NCBI GenBank assembly: GCA_965215545.1
Contig: OZ244066.1
Span: forward strand, 2,542,001 to 2,606,000
DNA length: 64,000 nucleotides
Origin: MPNP01 sp965215545
Lineage (GTDB): Bacteria; Pseudomonadota; Alphaproteobacteria; Rhodobacterales; Rhodobacteraceae
Direction of reading: 5' to 3'
The position numbers were made by a program, and so were the translations under genes. The notes beneath the pieces are model-generated. The model ran no database searches. It was given only the letters and a program-made list of their open reading frames with translations, and had not been told where the DNA came from. Below are positions 8,240 through 17,284 of this stretch, in pieces (the stretch's first letter is position 1; each line of letters starts with the position of its first letter).

Positions 8240-9390
8240 TGGATGGAATGGCCGGCACCAGATCCAGGCTTACCTGGGCCGTTCATATCTCGACAGCCCT
8301 GCTCGTTGCGCTGTGGCTGTTTCCGACCCTTGGGCTGCTGGTCTCATCATTTCGGACGGCTGACCAGATCTCTGGATCCGGATGGTGGGCATCTCTGCTT
8401 CCCTCCGAACAGAGCACCATAGCCCGGACAGCCGATCCTGATGAGGCAAGAGTCGCCGATGGTGCCCTGTTCACGGTGTCCGGGACCCTTTTCGAGGCTG
8501 ACGGTGGGCAGGAGCTCCTGGCCTGGGGGACCTCTTCAAGAGCTCCGGAAGCCTATCGACCGGGTGATATTGCCGACCTCGGGGACGGCGAGACCGTCAC
8601 CGTGACTGGTGATGGTGTCTACACCTGGCGTGGCAATGCCGAGCAACTGTCCGGCCGTGGTCAGCGCGTGTTCCTCACAGCCGTGTCCCCTCCCGAGTTC
8701 ACGTTGGAGAACTACGAGCGGGTGCTGCTCAGTGGAGACAACACCGATGGCATTGCCAAGGCCTTTCTCAATACGCTGACCGTGACGATACCGGCCACGA
8801 TCATCCCGATCGTCGTGGCGGCCTTCGCGGCCTACGCCCTTGCCTGGATGCAGTTTCCGGGCCGCGCGATCCTGATCGCCAGCGTGGTCGGATTGCTTGT
8901 GGTGCCGCTGCAACTGGCCCTGATTCCCCTCCTGCAGTTTCACAATGGCATCGGGATCGGCAAGGGATATCTCGGGACCTGGATGGCGCATACCGGTTTT
9001 GGCCTCCCCCTGGCGGTCTACCTGTTGCGCAACTACATGGTCGGGTTGCCCCGTGACATCATCGAGAATGCGAAGGTGGATGGTGCCACCGACTTCCAGA
9101 TCTTCACCAAGATCATTGTGCCCCTGAGTTTCCCTGCCATGGCATCCTTTGCCATCTTCCAATTTCTCTGGACATGGAACGACCTGCTGGTTGCCCGGGT
9201 GTTCCTGATTGATGCAACGGGCGAGACCACGGTCATGACCAACCAGATCGTCGAGCTCCTCGGCACCCGCGGCGGCAACTGGGAAATCCTTGCAACGGCA
9301 GCCTTTGTGTCGATCGCGGTCCCCTTGGCGGTGTTCTTTGCCATGCAGAGATACCTTGTCCGGGGTCTGCTGGCCGGGTCGGTCAAATAG
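8236..9390 (+). CDS. aglG: α-glucoside ABC transporter permease (MalG-like)
   Basis: This 384-residue MalG-type permease is the second channel subunit. After the first membrane helix (about 15-38) there is an enlarged non-membrane region of roughly 100 residues (about 50-150) rich in Asp, Gly and Thr, predicted periplasmic. Classical MalG has no such domain, but AglG-type permeases are longer than MalG. The remaining helices follow, with the coupling motif ENAKVDGATDFQIFTKIIVP near residue 275. Two ATG codons (8236 and 8239) are possible; the first forms an ATGA overlap with aglF. Function follows from family and operon. Confidence 0.87.
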   Translation: MMDGMAGTRSRLTWAVHISTALLVALWLFPTLGLLVSSFRTADQISGSGWWASLLPSEQSTIARTADPDEARVADGALFTVSGTLFEADGGQELLAWGTSSRAPEAYRPGDIADLGDGETVTVTGDGVYTWRGNAEQLSGRGQRVFLTAVSPPEFTLENYERVLLSGDNTDGIAKAFLNTLTVTIPATIIPIVVAAFAAYALAWMQFPGRAILIASVVGLLVVPLQLALIPLLQFHNGIGIGKGYLGTWMAHTGFGLPLAVYLLRNYMVGLPRDIIENAKVDGATDFQIFTKIIVPLSFPAMASFAIFQFLWTWNDLLVARVFLIDATGETTVMTNQIVELLGTRGGNWEILATAAFVSIAVPLAVFFAMQRYLVRGLLAGSVK

Positions 9391-9456
9391 GCGGTCCTGC
9401 CTGAATCGATCAGGACATGGGTTGGGATTGTACTCCGATGGCTGACTCGCGCGGAC

Positions 9457-11151
9457 ATGGATGAACGGATGGATATGCTTGATCGTGCAGTCGGGCAAGA
9501 TCGCTCGGCAGGGCATGCCAACGACCCGAAAAATGCTGAATGGTGGCGGGGGGCTGCTCTCTACCAGATCTATCCCCGCAGTTTCCAGGACAGCAATGCT
9601 GACGGAATCGGGGATTTCCGAGGCATCGTGCAACGCCTCCCCTACATTGCCTCCCTTGGGGTCGATGCCATCTGGCTCTCGTCGTTCATGGCCTCGCCCA
9701 TGCAGGACTTCGGTTACGATGTCAGCAGCTACCGGGACATCGATCCGGCGTTCGGCACCCCGGCGGACTTTGACCAGTTGGTGGCCACGGCGCATGGTCT
9801 TGGCCTGCATGTCCTGATTGATCTCGTCATCAGCCATACATCGGACCAGCATGCATGGTTTGCCGAGAGTCGTTCTCACCGGAAAGGCGGAAAGGCGGAC
9901 TGGTATGTCTGGGCTGATCCCCGTCCCGACGGCACGCCACCCAATAACTGGCTGTCAATGTTTGGCGGCAGCGCCTGGTCCTGGGACACCCGTCGTCAGC
10001 AATATTACCTCCACAACTTTCTCCCCAGCCAGCCCGACCTGAATTTCCATTGCCATGCTGTCCAGGATGCGCTTCTGGAGATAATGCAGTTCTGGCTGGA
10101 GCGCGGTGTCGACGGATTCCGACTTGATACGATCAACTACTATTTCCACGACCGGCTGTTGCGGGATAACCCGGCCCTGCCGCAAGAGGAGCGGAATGCC
10201 ACGACGGCACCAAGCGTCAATCCATACAACTACCAGGATCATATCCATTCCAAGAATCAACCGGAAAACCTCGAGTTCCTGCGACGGATCCGCCAGACCA
10301 CGGACTCCTACCGGGGCGTTGTGGTCGGTGAGATTGGCGATGCCCAGCGCGGCATGGCGCTGCTCGGCGAATACACGTCCGACAGCGACAAGGTGCAGAT
10401 GTGTTACGGATTTGACCTGCTTTCCCGCGACACGCCATCAGCGCCGCATGTGGCGAGCGTTCTGGAGACCTTCATGAGCCATGCTGATGATGGCTGGGTC
10501 TGCTGGTCCTATTCCAATCATGATGTGGTCCGGCACAAGTCCCGCTGGGATCTGGATGACGCAGCGGATCGCATCTATGTCGTCCTGCTTGTCTGTCTGC
10601 GTGGGTCACTCTGCCTGTATCAGGGCGAGGAACTCGGTCTGAATGAAGCGGACCTGTCCTACAGCCAGCTCCAGGATCCTTACGGCAAGCAGTTCTGGCC
10701 CGAGTTCAAGGGCCGCGACGGGTGTCGCACCCCGATGGTCTGGTCGGATGAAACTCCCCATGCGGGGTTTTCCACAGCCCACGAAACCTGGTTGCCGATT
10801 GCCGGCAACCATCTGGCCAAAGCCGTCTCATGCCAGGACGGGGATCCGGCCAGCCTGCTCAATCACTATCGCAAGGTGATCCGCCTGCGATCGCAGTTCA
10901 ATGCCCTCAAGGTGGGGCATCTGTCTGCAATTGCCGTGACAGATGACCGGGTTCTGTCTTTTCAGCGGTCATCGGGAAACGAGATCATTTTCTGTGCATT
11001 CAATCTGTCCGAGCAGTCCATTGATCTTGCTGTGCCGGCTGGCGAGTGGGACGTGATCGGCGGGGCTGTGGGTGCTGCGCAAGATCTCGCCAGCAACCGG
11101 GTGGTCCTGAAGCGCTGGCAGCCATTTCTTGCCAGGAAAGTCAAGCAGTGA
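9457..11151 (+). CDS. aglA: α-glucosidase, GH13 family
   Basis: A 564-residue cytoplasmic GH13 enzyme that cleaves imported α-glucosides. Visible GH13 signatures are LIDLVISHTSDQH (region I), GVDGFRLDTINYY with the catalytic nucleophile Asp (region II), VVVGEIGD with the acid/base Glu (region III) and SYSNHDVVR with the transition-state-stabilising Asp (region IV). The start WWRGAALYQIYPRSFQDSN is the standard N-terminus of oligo-1,6-/α-glucosidases. No signal peptide is present. Its place between the permease and ATPase genes matches the aglEFGAK order. The ribosome site before ATG 9457 is weak, so the start is slightly uncertain. Confidence 0.9.
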   Translation: MDERMDMLDRAVGQDRSAGHANDPKNAEWWRGAALYQIYPRSFQDSNADGIGDFRGIVQRLPYIASLGVDAIWLSSFMASPMQDFGYDVSSYRDIDPAFGTPADFDQLVATAHGLGLHVLIDLVISHTSDQHAWFAESRSHRKGGKADWYVWADPRPDGTPPNNWLSMFGGSAWSWDTRRQQYYLHNFLPSQPDLNFHCHAVQDALLEIMQFWLERGVDGFRLDTINYYFHDRLLRDNPALPQEERNATTAPSVNPYNYQDHIHSKNQPENLEFLRRIRQTTDSYRGVVVGEIGDAQRGMALLGEYTSDSDKVQMCYGFDLLSRDTPSAPHVASVLETFMSHADDGWVCWSYSNHDVVRHKSRWDLDDAADRIYVVLLVCLRGSLCLYQGEELGLNEADLSYSQLQDPYGKQFWPEFKGRDGCRTPMVWSDETPHAGFSTAHETWLPIAGNHLAKAVSCQDGDPASLLNHYRKVIRLRSQFNALKVGHLSAIAVTDDRVLSFQRSSGNEIIFCAFNLSEQSIDLAVPAGEWDVIGGAVGAAQDLASNRVVLKRWQPFLARKVKQ

Positions 11152-11164
11152 AAGGGGTACGATC

Positions 11165-12256
11165 ATGGCCGACATCAAACTGACCGATGTGAACAAGATC
11201 TACAGCGGCAAGGTCCATGTCCTCAAGGATATCAATCTCGACATCAAGCAGGGCGAGTTGATCGTCTTCGTGGGCCCGTCAGGATGTGGCAAATCCACCC
11301 TGCTGAGGATGATTGCCGGCCTCGAAACCATCACCAGCGGGGACCTCGAAATCGACCATGAGCGCATGAACGATGTGCCGCCTGCCCAGCGTGGCATCGC
11401 GATGGTGTTCCAGTCCTACGCGCTCTATCCGCATATGACTGTCCGCGACAACATGAGTTTTGCACTGAAACTGGCCAGGAAGTCCCCGAGCGAAATTGAC
11501 GAGTCCGTTGAACGTGCGGCCCGGATCCTGCAGCTCGAACCCTTCCTTGATCGTCTGCCCAAGGCCCTGTCGGGTGGCCAGCGACAACGGGTGGCGATTG
11601 GTCGCTCGATCGTGCGGGATCCCAAGGTGTACCTGTTTGACGAGCCACTCTCGAACCTTGATGCGGCGCTCCGGGTCGCGACCCGTATCGAGATCGCGCA
11701 ACTCAAGGAACAGATGCCCAATTCGACCATGATCTATGTCACCCATGACCAGGTCGAGGCCATGACGCTCGCCGATCGGATTGTTGTCCTGACGGTTGGC
11801 CAGGGGATCGGTCAGGTCGGCAGTCCCCTCCAGCTGTACCAGCGCCCGGAGAATGAATTCGTTGCCCAGTTCATCGGTTCGCCAGCCATGAATCTCCTGC
11901 CCGGGACAATCGTCGGCACGGGAGAGAAGACAACTGTCCGTCTCGATGGCGGTGGCACTGCGGTGTCCGATGCACCCTCCAGGGATGGGGACATGAATCT
12001 GACCGTCAATGTGGGCATTCGCCCCGAGGATTTTGTCGTGGCCGAGACCGATTCCATCTACACGGGCGAGGTCGAAATCATCGAGGCTCTTGGCGAGGTC
12101 ACCCAGCTCTACTTCAAGCGCCAGAAGACCAGCGAGCCGGTCATTGGCAAACTTGGCGGCATCCACGCCGGTCTCAGGGGTCAGCGTGTTGGCCTGACAG
12201 CGTCTTCCGACAAGGTTCAGGTCTTCCATGAGGGACGGTCCCTGTACTACCGGTAG
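11165..12256 (+). CDS. aglK: α-glucoside ABC transporter ATPase (MalK-like)
   Basis: A 363-residue ABC ATPase. Walker A is GPSGCGKST (about 37-45), the signature is LSGGQRQRVAIGRS, Walker B is VYLFDEPLSNLDA, and the H-loop is in YVTHDQVEAM. A C-terminal TOBE-type regulatory domain follows, as in MalK/UgpC. ATG 11165 is chosen because GAAAGG lies upstream and MADIKLTDVNK is the expected N-terminus. It closes the operon 13 bases after aglA and energises AglF/AglG. Shared use by other sugar permeases, known for MalK-type ATPases, cannot be judged from this window. Confidence 0.9.
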   Translation: MADIKLTDVNKIYSGKVHVLKDINLDIKQGELIVFVGPSGCGKSTLLRMIAGLETITSGDLEIDHERMNDVPPAQRGIAMVFQSYALYPHMTVRDNMSFALKLARKSPSEIDESVERAARILQLEPFLDRLPKALSGGQRQRVAIGRSIVRDPKVYLFDEPLSNLDAALRVATRIEIAQLKEQMPNSTMIYVTHDQVEAMTLADRIVVLTVGQGIGQVGSPLQLYQRPENEFVAQFIGSPAMNLLPGTIVGTGEKTTVRLDGGGTAVSDAPSRDGDMNLTVNVGIRPEDFVVAETDSIYTGEVEIIEALGEVTQLYFKRQKTSEPVIGKLGGIHAGLRGQRVGLTASSDKVQVFHEGRSLYYR

Positions 12257-12339
12257 AGCGACATCCTGCCAACACCGGGAGGATGCACCCTGTCCCGGGA
12301 TGGAGGCAGACCAATCATGGATATCCCGAGGACAACCCC

Positions 12340-13176
12340 ATGACCGATCGCACAGGCCCGACCGCCAGATGCACCGACCCCAGGACGGATCACGTCACCA
12401 GGATCAGCAACAAGGACTACGAGAACGCGCTGTTCAAGCTGCAACTCGAGCTCGTGAAGATGATCGAGTGGATCAAGCATGCGAATCTCAGGGTCGTGGT
12501 GCTGTTTGAAGGTCGGGACGCTGCTGGCAAGGGCGGTGTGATCAAGCGGATCACACAGTACCTGAGCCCACGGATCTGCCGGGTCGTGGCCTTGCCTGCA
12601 CCGACGGAGCGCGAAAAGACCCAATGGTATTTCCAGCGTTACGTTGCACATCTGCCGGCAGCTGGCGAAATTGTGCTCTTTGACCGCAGTTGGTACAACC
12701 GGGCTGGCGTCGAAAGGGTCATGGGTTTTTGCACCGACCGGGAGCATCGTGAGTTCATGCGCTCGTGCCCGGAATTTGAGCGCATGCTGGTCCGGTCGGG
12801 TATCATCCTGATCAAGTATTGGTTTTCCGTTTCGGATGAAGAACAGGAAAGGCGATTCCAGGCCCGGCTCCAACAGCCCCACAAACGCTGGAAACTGAGT
12901 CCCATGGATCTGGAATCCCGGCGCCGTTGGGTTGCCTATTCCAAGGCCAAGGATGAAATGTTTGCCCATACGGACATCAAGCAGGCCCCCTGGTATGTTG
13001 TGGACGCGGATATCAAGAAGCATGCCCGCCTGAACTGCATCAAGCACCTGCTGTCCCTGATCGACTATGACGACCTCACACCCGAGGCCGTCGCCTTGCC
13101 AGCCCGGGAAGATGCCGGTGCCTATGTCCGACCACCCCTCACCGACCAGACCCTCGTGCCCGCCGCCTATCCATAG
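12340..13176 (+). CDS. ppk2: polyphosphate kinase 2 (PPK2 family)
   Basis: This 278-residue protein transfers phosphate between polyphosphate and nucleoside diphosphates. The PPK2 core is complete: Walker A-like FEGRDAAGKGGVIKRI, the lid motif PTEREKTQWYFQRY, Walker B-like IVLFDRSWYNRAGVERVMGF, and YWFSVSDEEQERRF. The single-domain size fits class I PPK2. ATG 12340 has GAGG at good spacing; an in-frame ATG at 12283 would add 19 residues but abuts its GGGAGG too closely. It follows aglK by 83 bases and may be cotranscribed, which would place nucleotide regeneration beside sugar uptake. That link is inferred. A stable hairpin follows the stop. Confidence 0.9.
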   Translation: MTDRTGPTARCTDPRTDHVTRISNKDYENALFKLQLELVKMIEWIKHANLRVVVLFEGRDAAGKGGVIKRITQYLSPRICRVVALPAPTEREKTQWYFQRYVAHLPAAGEIVLFDRSWYNRAGVERVMGFCTDREHREFMRSCPEFERMLVRSGIILIKYWFSVSDEEQERRFQARLQQPHKRWKLSPMDLESRRRWVAYSKAKDEMFAHTDIKQAPWYVVDADIKKHARLNCIKHLLSLIDYDDLTPEAVALPAREDAGAYVRPPLTDQTLVPAAYP

Positions 13177-13179
13177 TCT

Positions 13180-13206
13180 GGATCCCGCCGACGGCAGACG
13201 GGATCC
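13180..13206 (+). terminator. hairpin after ppk2, likely transcription end
   Basis: GGATCCCG pairs perfectly with CGGGATCC around an 11-base loop, starting 4 bases after the ppk2 stop. No T tract follows, so if it terminates it is not a canonical intrinsic terminator. It marks the boundary between the sugar locus and the accessory island. Confidence 0.4.
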
Positions 13207-13413
13207 CGCTCGCGGTTGCAGCACCTCCGGGTCATGGTCGCAAGCGGGCGATGGTCCCGTTCGACGAAATCAAATCGACGATGAGCACTCCACCGCGATT
13301 CCGATCGGGTGTTTCGCATGGAGGACATGTATGTCCACACAACCTTGAACCGCAACGGAGCTTTTCTTATTCTGCACATCGATCATTCGTCCCGCTGTTG
13401 AAGAGGTAACATC

Positions 13414-14694
13414 ATGACTGCGTTTCAACGGGACGCGGCGCAGGATTTTGTCCTGCGCGGTGAAAAGTCACCACCCCCGGTTTTTGTGGGTCGGGAAGGT
13501 GTTCTGAACACGATTCTTGCACTGGCTGAATTGACAGGACGGGATGGCCAGGCGTCTCCCGGGAACACCCGCATCATCCAGGGCGCACCCGGTGCTGGCA
13601 AGAGTTCGGTCCTGCATGAGCTGACGGTGCAGAATGTGTTGCCGAAGGTACCGAAAACACTGGAAATTTCCAGCGTCGAACTCTGTGATCAATTCCCGGA
13701 TGTTCTGCGGGCCATTGGCATCCTGGGAGCCACGCCGAAGTCACAGTTGATAAAGCTGGCCAGTACAGCAGCCCGCTCTCTTGGCAATCTGGCGCTTCTG
13801 GATGTTCTGGGGGGCGTAAAACTTTCCATGGACCTGGCCGGCCTGTTCAAATCCCACAAGATTGAGTCGATCGGCTCGCTGCACAAGGCCTTTCCAGCCC
13901 CACAATGGGATTCACCGGTAATCGTGGCGGTGGATGAAGCCCAGAACCTTGCGCCGGACCGCGATTCAGCTCAGGCCCGGTTTTTGCGGGCGATCCATGA
14001 AGCCAGGACAAAACTGCCCATCACGCTGGTTTGCGCTGGTCTCGGTGATACGCAGGAGCACCTGCGCGATCTGGGCTTGACGCATGGGATCCAGGCCCAT
14101 TCCCTCGGATGCCTGACCATCGAGGAATACACCGAACTCATGCCCCGGTTCTGTGCCCACTTCGGCATGACGATGGGGGCGTGCCTTGAACGGGTGTTGG
14201 CACTGGTGCGTACCACAGACGGTTGGCCTCGTCATGTGCATTGGGCTCAGCAAGCCCTGACCGAGGCGGTGCTGGAGCCGGGCGTGGAGGGGGATCTCGA
14301 CAGGATCACGGATTGGGACGCGCTGCAGGCACGCAGCGATGAGCTTCGGCACGGCTATTACGCCACCCAGTTCAGCACTGAAATGGACTCCTCCCGCCTG
14401 TTGGTCGGTCGTGTCATGTTCGAGGTTGGGAAGGCCCAACAATTGGGCCAGTCTCTTCCTCGTGATAAAATTGTCACGCTTGTTGAAACCTATGCCGAAT
14501 CGGAAGACGAGGCAGGATGGCGCATTCCAGAAGGTCATTCTGCCCAAACATACGTGACACATCTGGTCCATTGCGGCGCATTGCAAATGGATTCAAGCAG
14601 CCGGAGCATGTCCTGTCCAATCCCCAGCTTTCAGAGCTACATCATCCGGCAGGGCGATCTTGATCCCAGCGATATGACGCTCTTTCCGATTTGA
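13414..14694 (+). CDS. AAA/STAND-like ATP-binding protein of unknown function
   Basis: A 426-residue P-loop ATPase. Walker A is GAPGAGKS (57-64), preceded by FVGREGVL (24-31), the box often found at the start of ORC/STAND-type ATPase domains. Walker B is VIVAVDEAQN (about 168-177), and LPITLVCAGLGDTQ (about 203-216) looks like a sensor-1 strand. The C-terminal 150 residues may be a helical/winged-helix module. A good AGAGG ribosome site precedes ATG 13414. The stop overlaps the next gene by four bases, so the two proteins are probably made in fixed ratio. I do not recognise the exact family. Position between ppk2 and a dead integrase suggests acquisition by transfer; a role in defence or DNA mobility is inference only. 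Confidence 0.75.
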   Translation: MTAFQRDAAQDFVLRGEKSPPPVFVGREGVLNTILALAELTGRDGQASPGNTRIIQGAPGAGKSSVLHELTVQNVLPKVPKTLEISSVELCDQFPDVLRAIGILGATPKSQLIKLASTAARSLGNLALLDVLGGVKLSMDLAGLFKSHKIESIGSLHKAFPAPQWDSPVIVAVDEAQNLAPDRDSAQARFLRAIHEARTKLPITLVCAGLGDTQEHLRDLGLTHGIQAHSLGCLTIEEYTELMPRFCAHFGMTMGACLERVLALVRTTDGWPRHVHWAQQALTEAVLEPGVEGDLDRITDWDALQARSDELRHGYYATQFSTEMDSSRLLVGRVMFEVGKAQQLGQSLPRDKIVTLVETYAESEDEAGWRIPEGHSAQTYVTHLVHCGALQMDSSSRSMSCPIPSFQSYIIRQGDLDPSDMTLFPI

Positions 14695-15197
14695 GACCCA
14701 ACGATCTGGCAACCGTCTCCTCGTTACGCAAACGCGGTTTTGATGGTTTTCTTGCTTTTGCAGATCTTGACCGTGCCAACCGGAACAGCATACCAGCTGA
14801 ACCAGGTGTTTATCTGGTTCTCCGGACCTGTACCTCCAGGCCACGATTTCTTGGCAAGGGAACAGGCGGCCACTTCAAGAATCGAGATCCCAATGTCAGC
14901 ATTGCCGCTTTGGAAAAAGAGTGGGTGGATGGTGCATTGATTGTATATGTCGGTCAAACAGGCAGCCGGAGCCAGGCAACACTGCGAAAACGCCTCAGCG
15001 ACCTCACGCGCTTCGGCCAAGAAGAAAGGCCCCCCCATTGGGGCGGAAGATATATCTGGCAGCTTGCCGATGCATCGGATCTGCTGGTGTGCTGGATGGA
15101 GACAAGCGTTGACCCGAGGGAGGTTGAGAAGCATTGCATCGAAACTTTCAAATCAGCGCATGCCGGCCGTCGGCCATTTGCCAATTTGCGTGATTGA
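14691..15197 (+). CDS. GIY-YIG-like nuclease domain protein, partner of the AAA ATPase
   Basis: A 168-residue protein with GVYLVLR (39-45) and IVYVGQTG (84-91), matching the two strands of the GIY-YIG nuclease fold. A helix with LRKRL (98-102), a Glu in REVEKHC (about 145) and Asn in PFANL (165) could supply the remaining catalytic residues. The gap between the two strands is about 44 residues, far longer than the usual dozen, so the active site is plausible but unproven. Translation starts at TTG 14691 overlapping the upstream stop (TTGA), strong evidence for coupling. It probably acts on DNA under control of the ATPase. No family name can be given with confidence. Confidence 0.6.
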   Translation: MRPNDLATVSSLRKRGFDGFLAFADLDRANRNSIPAEPGVYLVLRTCTSRPRFLGKGTGGHFKNRDPNVSIAALEKEWVDGALIVYVGQTGSRSQATLRKRLSDLTRFGQEERPPHWGGRYIWQLADASDLLVCWMETSVDPREVEKHCIETFKSAHAGRRPFANLRD

Positions 15198-15331
15198 GGT
15201 CCTGGATTTCGAACCCTCGCTGGCGCTCTGAGGGACAACAAAAGGAACACGTCTTTCGGAGAGCACCACACCTCTCCTTATGAAAATCCGGCACCCCGAC
15301 ACTCTCCCCGTCTATCACCCCGGCCCCAAGG

Positions 15332-16139
15332 TTGCCGGACCTGGCGACACCTGATCGCAATCCGGCCCTGGCCGATGGCCCGGGTCGGGCCATCATGTGG
15401 TTTGCCCTTGCCACCACCGCCTGCGCCCTCGGCCATGATCTCGAGACCTTTCCCTGGGCAGCCCTGCGCTTCCAGCACCTGGCTCGCCTGCGCACCCACT
15501 GGCAGACCGCCTTTGCGCCGGCCACCGCCAACAAGCATCTCGCTGCCGTCTGCGGCGTCCTGCGCCAGGCCTGGCTGCTCGAGCTGGTCGATGCCGAAGC
15601 CTATCACCGGGCCGCGGCGATCCCGTCCGTCAAGGGCCAGTGGTTGCCAACCGGCCATGCCCTTGAGGCGGGCGAGCTGCGCGCCCTGTTTGTCGCCTGT
15701 GCCGATGGCACGCCGACCGGGGCCCGCGATGCTACCGGCTTGGCCCTGTTGCCTGGCTGTGAGCTGCGCCGGACCGAGGCCGTGACAGTGACCAGGGCCG
15801 ACTATGCCCCGACCGGCGGCCAGTGCCGGGTCCTCGGCAAGGGCAACAAGCAATGCACCGTCTATGCCCCGCCGGCGGTCGGGCTGCCCTCGCGGCCTGG
15901 CGGGCCGTGCGCGACGCCGGCCCGGGCCCGATCCTCGCACCGATCACCAAGGGTGGCGTCATCGGGGCCGGAGCTCCCATGCCCGTCCAGGCCTGTATCG
16001 GCCGCTGTTCCCCCATGATCTGTGCTGCACCTTCGTTACGGCCACCACCGCCCGCCATGATCGCCGGTCGGAAGGCGCCAGGCGCAAGGTGGCCCAGATG
16101 GTGCATGGGTCCTCTGTACAGCATGCGGCGGCGGTCTGA
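15332..16139 (+). pseudogene. broken tyrosine recombinase/integrase
   Basis: The first frame (to about 15890) contains an N-terminal SAM-like core-binding domain and the start of the catalytic domain: ALLPGCELRRTEAVTVTRADY carries the first catalytic Arg region, then RVLGKGNKQCTVYAPP. The homology continues in a second frame (ALAAWRAVRDAGPGPI), then in a third with FPHDLCCTFVTA, where the usual HDLRRTF Arg is Cys, and ARHDRRSEGARRKVAQMVH, the C-terminus with tyrosine replaced by His. The segment holding the GH box is deleted. With two frameshifts, a deletion and lost catalytic residues it is dead. It is a relic of the element that probably brought the adjacent ATPase/GIY-YIG pair. Confidence 0.8.
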
Positions 16140-16188
16140 GGGTGGTCCCATCATTGACCCCCAGCAATCCCTTGTGTACCATGCGGGC

Positions 16189-16473
16189 ATGATTTCCGAT
16201 CCGGACATGCACGATCTGGCCCAACAGATCATTCGACTGGACGGCGCGATCAAGACATCACGGGCGGAGAATGACGCCATGGAATCACGCATTGAGGCCC
16301 GCCTGGCCAGTATGGAGGCCAACATGGCCCACTGGAAGACCGACATGGCCCAGCGCGACAAGGACAATCTGCGGTGGACGGTTGGGTTCGGTATCGCCCA
16401 GATGCTCATTACCGTTGCCATCCTGGGCGCCGGGCTTGCCTTCCTCGGCATCCTGCTCGGCCTGCCGTCCTGA
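16189..16473 (+). CDS. small coiled-coil protein with C-terminal membrane segment
   Basis: A 94-residue protein. Residues 1-60 are predicted helical with heptad-like spacing (IIRLDGAIKTSRAENDAMES...), ending NMAHWKTDMAQRDKDNLRW. Residues about 64-92 form one membrane helix rich in Gly, Ala, Ile and Leu (LITVAILGAGLAFLGILLG). This resembles CCDC90/DUF1640-type proteins, which anchor a coiled coil in a membrane, but the match is general. The gene at 16991 has the same plan and shares the DMAQR element before its membrane helix. Function unknown. Confidence 0.55.
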   Translation: MISDPDMHDLAQQIIRLDGAIKTSRAENDAMESRIEARLASMEANMAHWKTDMAQRDKDNLRWTVGFGIAQMLITVAILGAGLAFLGILLGLPS

Positions 16474-16990
16474 GTCCTGCGCCCTTCCTCGTAACGGACC
16501 GGATCGACACCATCCGGGTCGTTTGCAGGCCCCCCGCGCCCTCCGCGTGACCGATGGCACCGGCGCGTGGCCTGACCACGGCTGACAATCGCCTCACAAA
16601 TGACGAACATCGGGGCACGCCCCCGGCCATGGCCCGATCGACATCCTGCAGTACGGCATTGGCAACAGATGTGGTGCACTGCATTGCCGCCGCGCATTTC
16701 ACCGTTTCATCGTATTGGTGCACGATCCCCTGCCTGTCCACAAAGCCCGAAAGAACGGTTACGAGATTCGGCAGGTCTGCACGCTGACCGGCCGAGGCAA
16801 GCACCAGTGTCTGGCGGGCCATCGCCTTGAGCCGTGGTGCCGGGTCAAAGTCCAGCCGATGCGCAAGGGCGAACCCGATAGTGCTCGACAAGGGGCCGAA
16901 CTGAGCGCGACCGCCGTTGGATCGCCCGACAAGGGATGCGCGATGGATTGCCGGTTGACCGTGGGCGGTTGAGGGATTTAACGGTTGGGG
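16474..16990. other. 517-bp stretch without a recognisable gene
   Basis: Open frames exist on both strands, including part of a very long minus-strand frame, but none shows a family pattern, signal peptide or convincing ribosome site. It is likely eroded island DNA. Confidence 0.4.
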
Positions 16991-17197
16991 ATGACAGATG
17001 AGACAGAGAACGCACTGGCGATTGCCGCGTTGAGAGGAAACCTGGATACGCAAGAGGAACGCATGAACACAATAAAGGCAGAATACCGTACCAACATTGC
17101 CGGCTTGGCGGAAGACATGGCCCAACGGGAGACCCGGCTGATCCTGGCGATGGCCGGCATGATCGGTCTTGCCGTCGCGATCCTGAAGTTTGTCTGA
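16991..17197 (+). CDS. small coiled-coil/membrane protein
   Basis: This 68-residue protein starts MTDETENALAIAAL, continues with a charged helix, reaches NIAGLAEDMAQRETRL and ends with a single membrane helix (ILAMAGMIGLAVAILKFV). It shares layout and the DMAQR motif with the larger protein at 16189, and both lie downstream of the dead integrase, so they may be diverged duplicates. ATG 16991 is used; the in-frame TTG two codons upstream is less likely. Only the architecture supports this call. Confidence 0.5.
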   Translation: MTDETENALAIAALRGNLDTQEERMNTIKAEYRTNIAGLAEDMAQRETRLILAMAGMIGLAVAILKFV

Positions 17198-17284
17198 AGG
17201 CCCGCGCACGGGTCGCAGAGTCTGTCCAGAGCCAATCCCACACAAGGACACCCACCATACCCGGACTGATGCCCCCATGACAGC

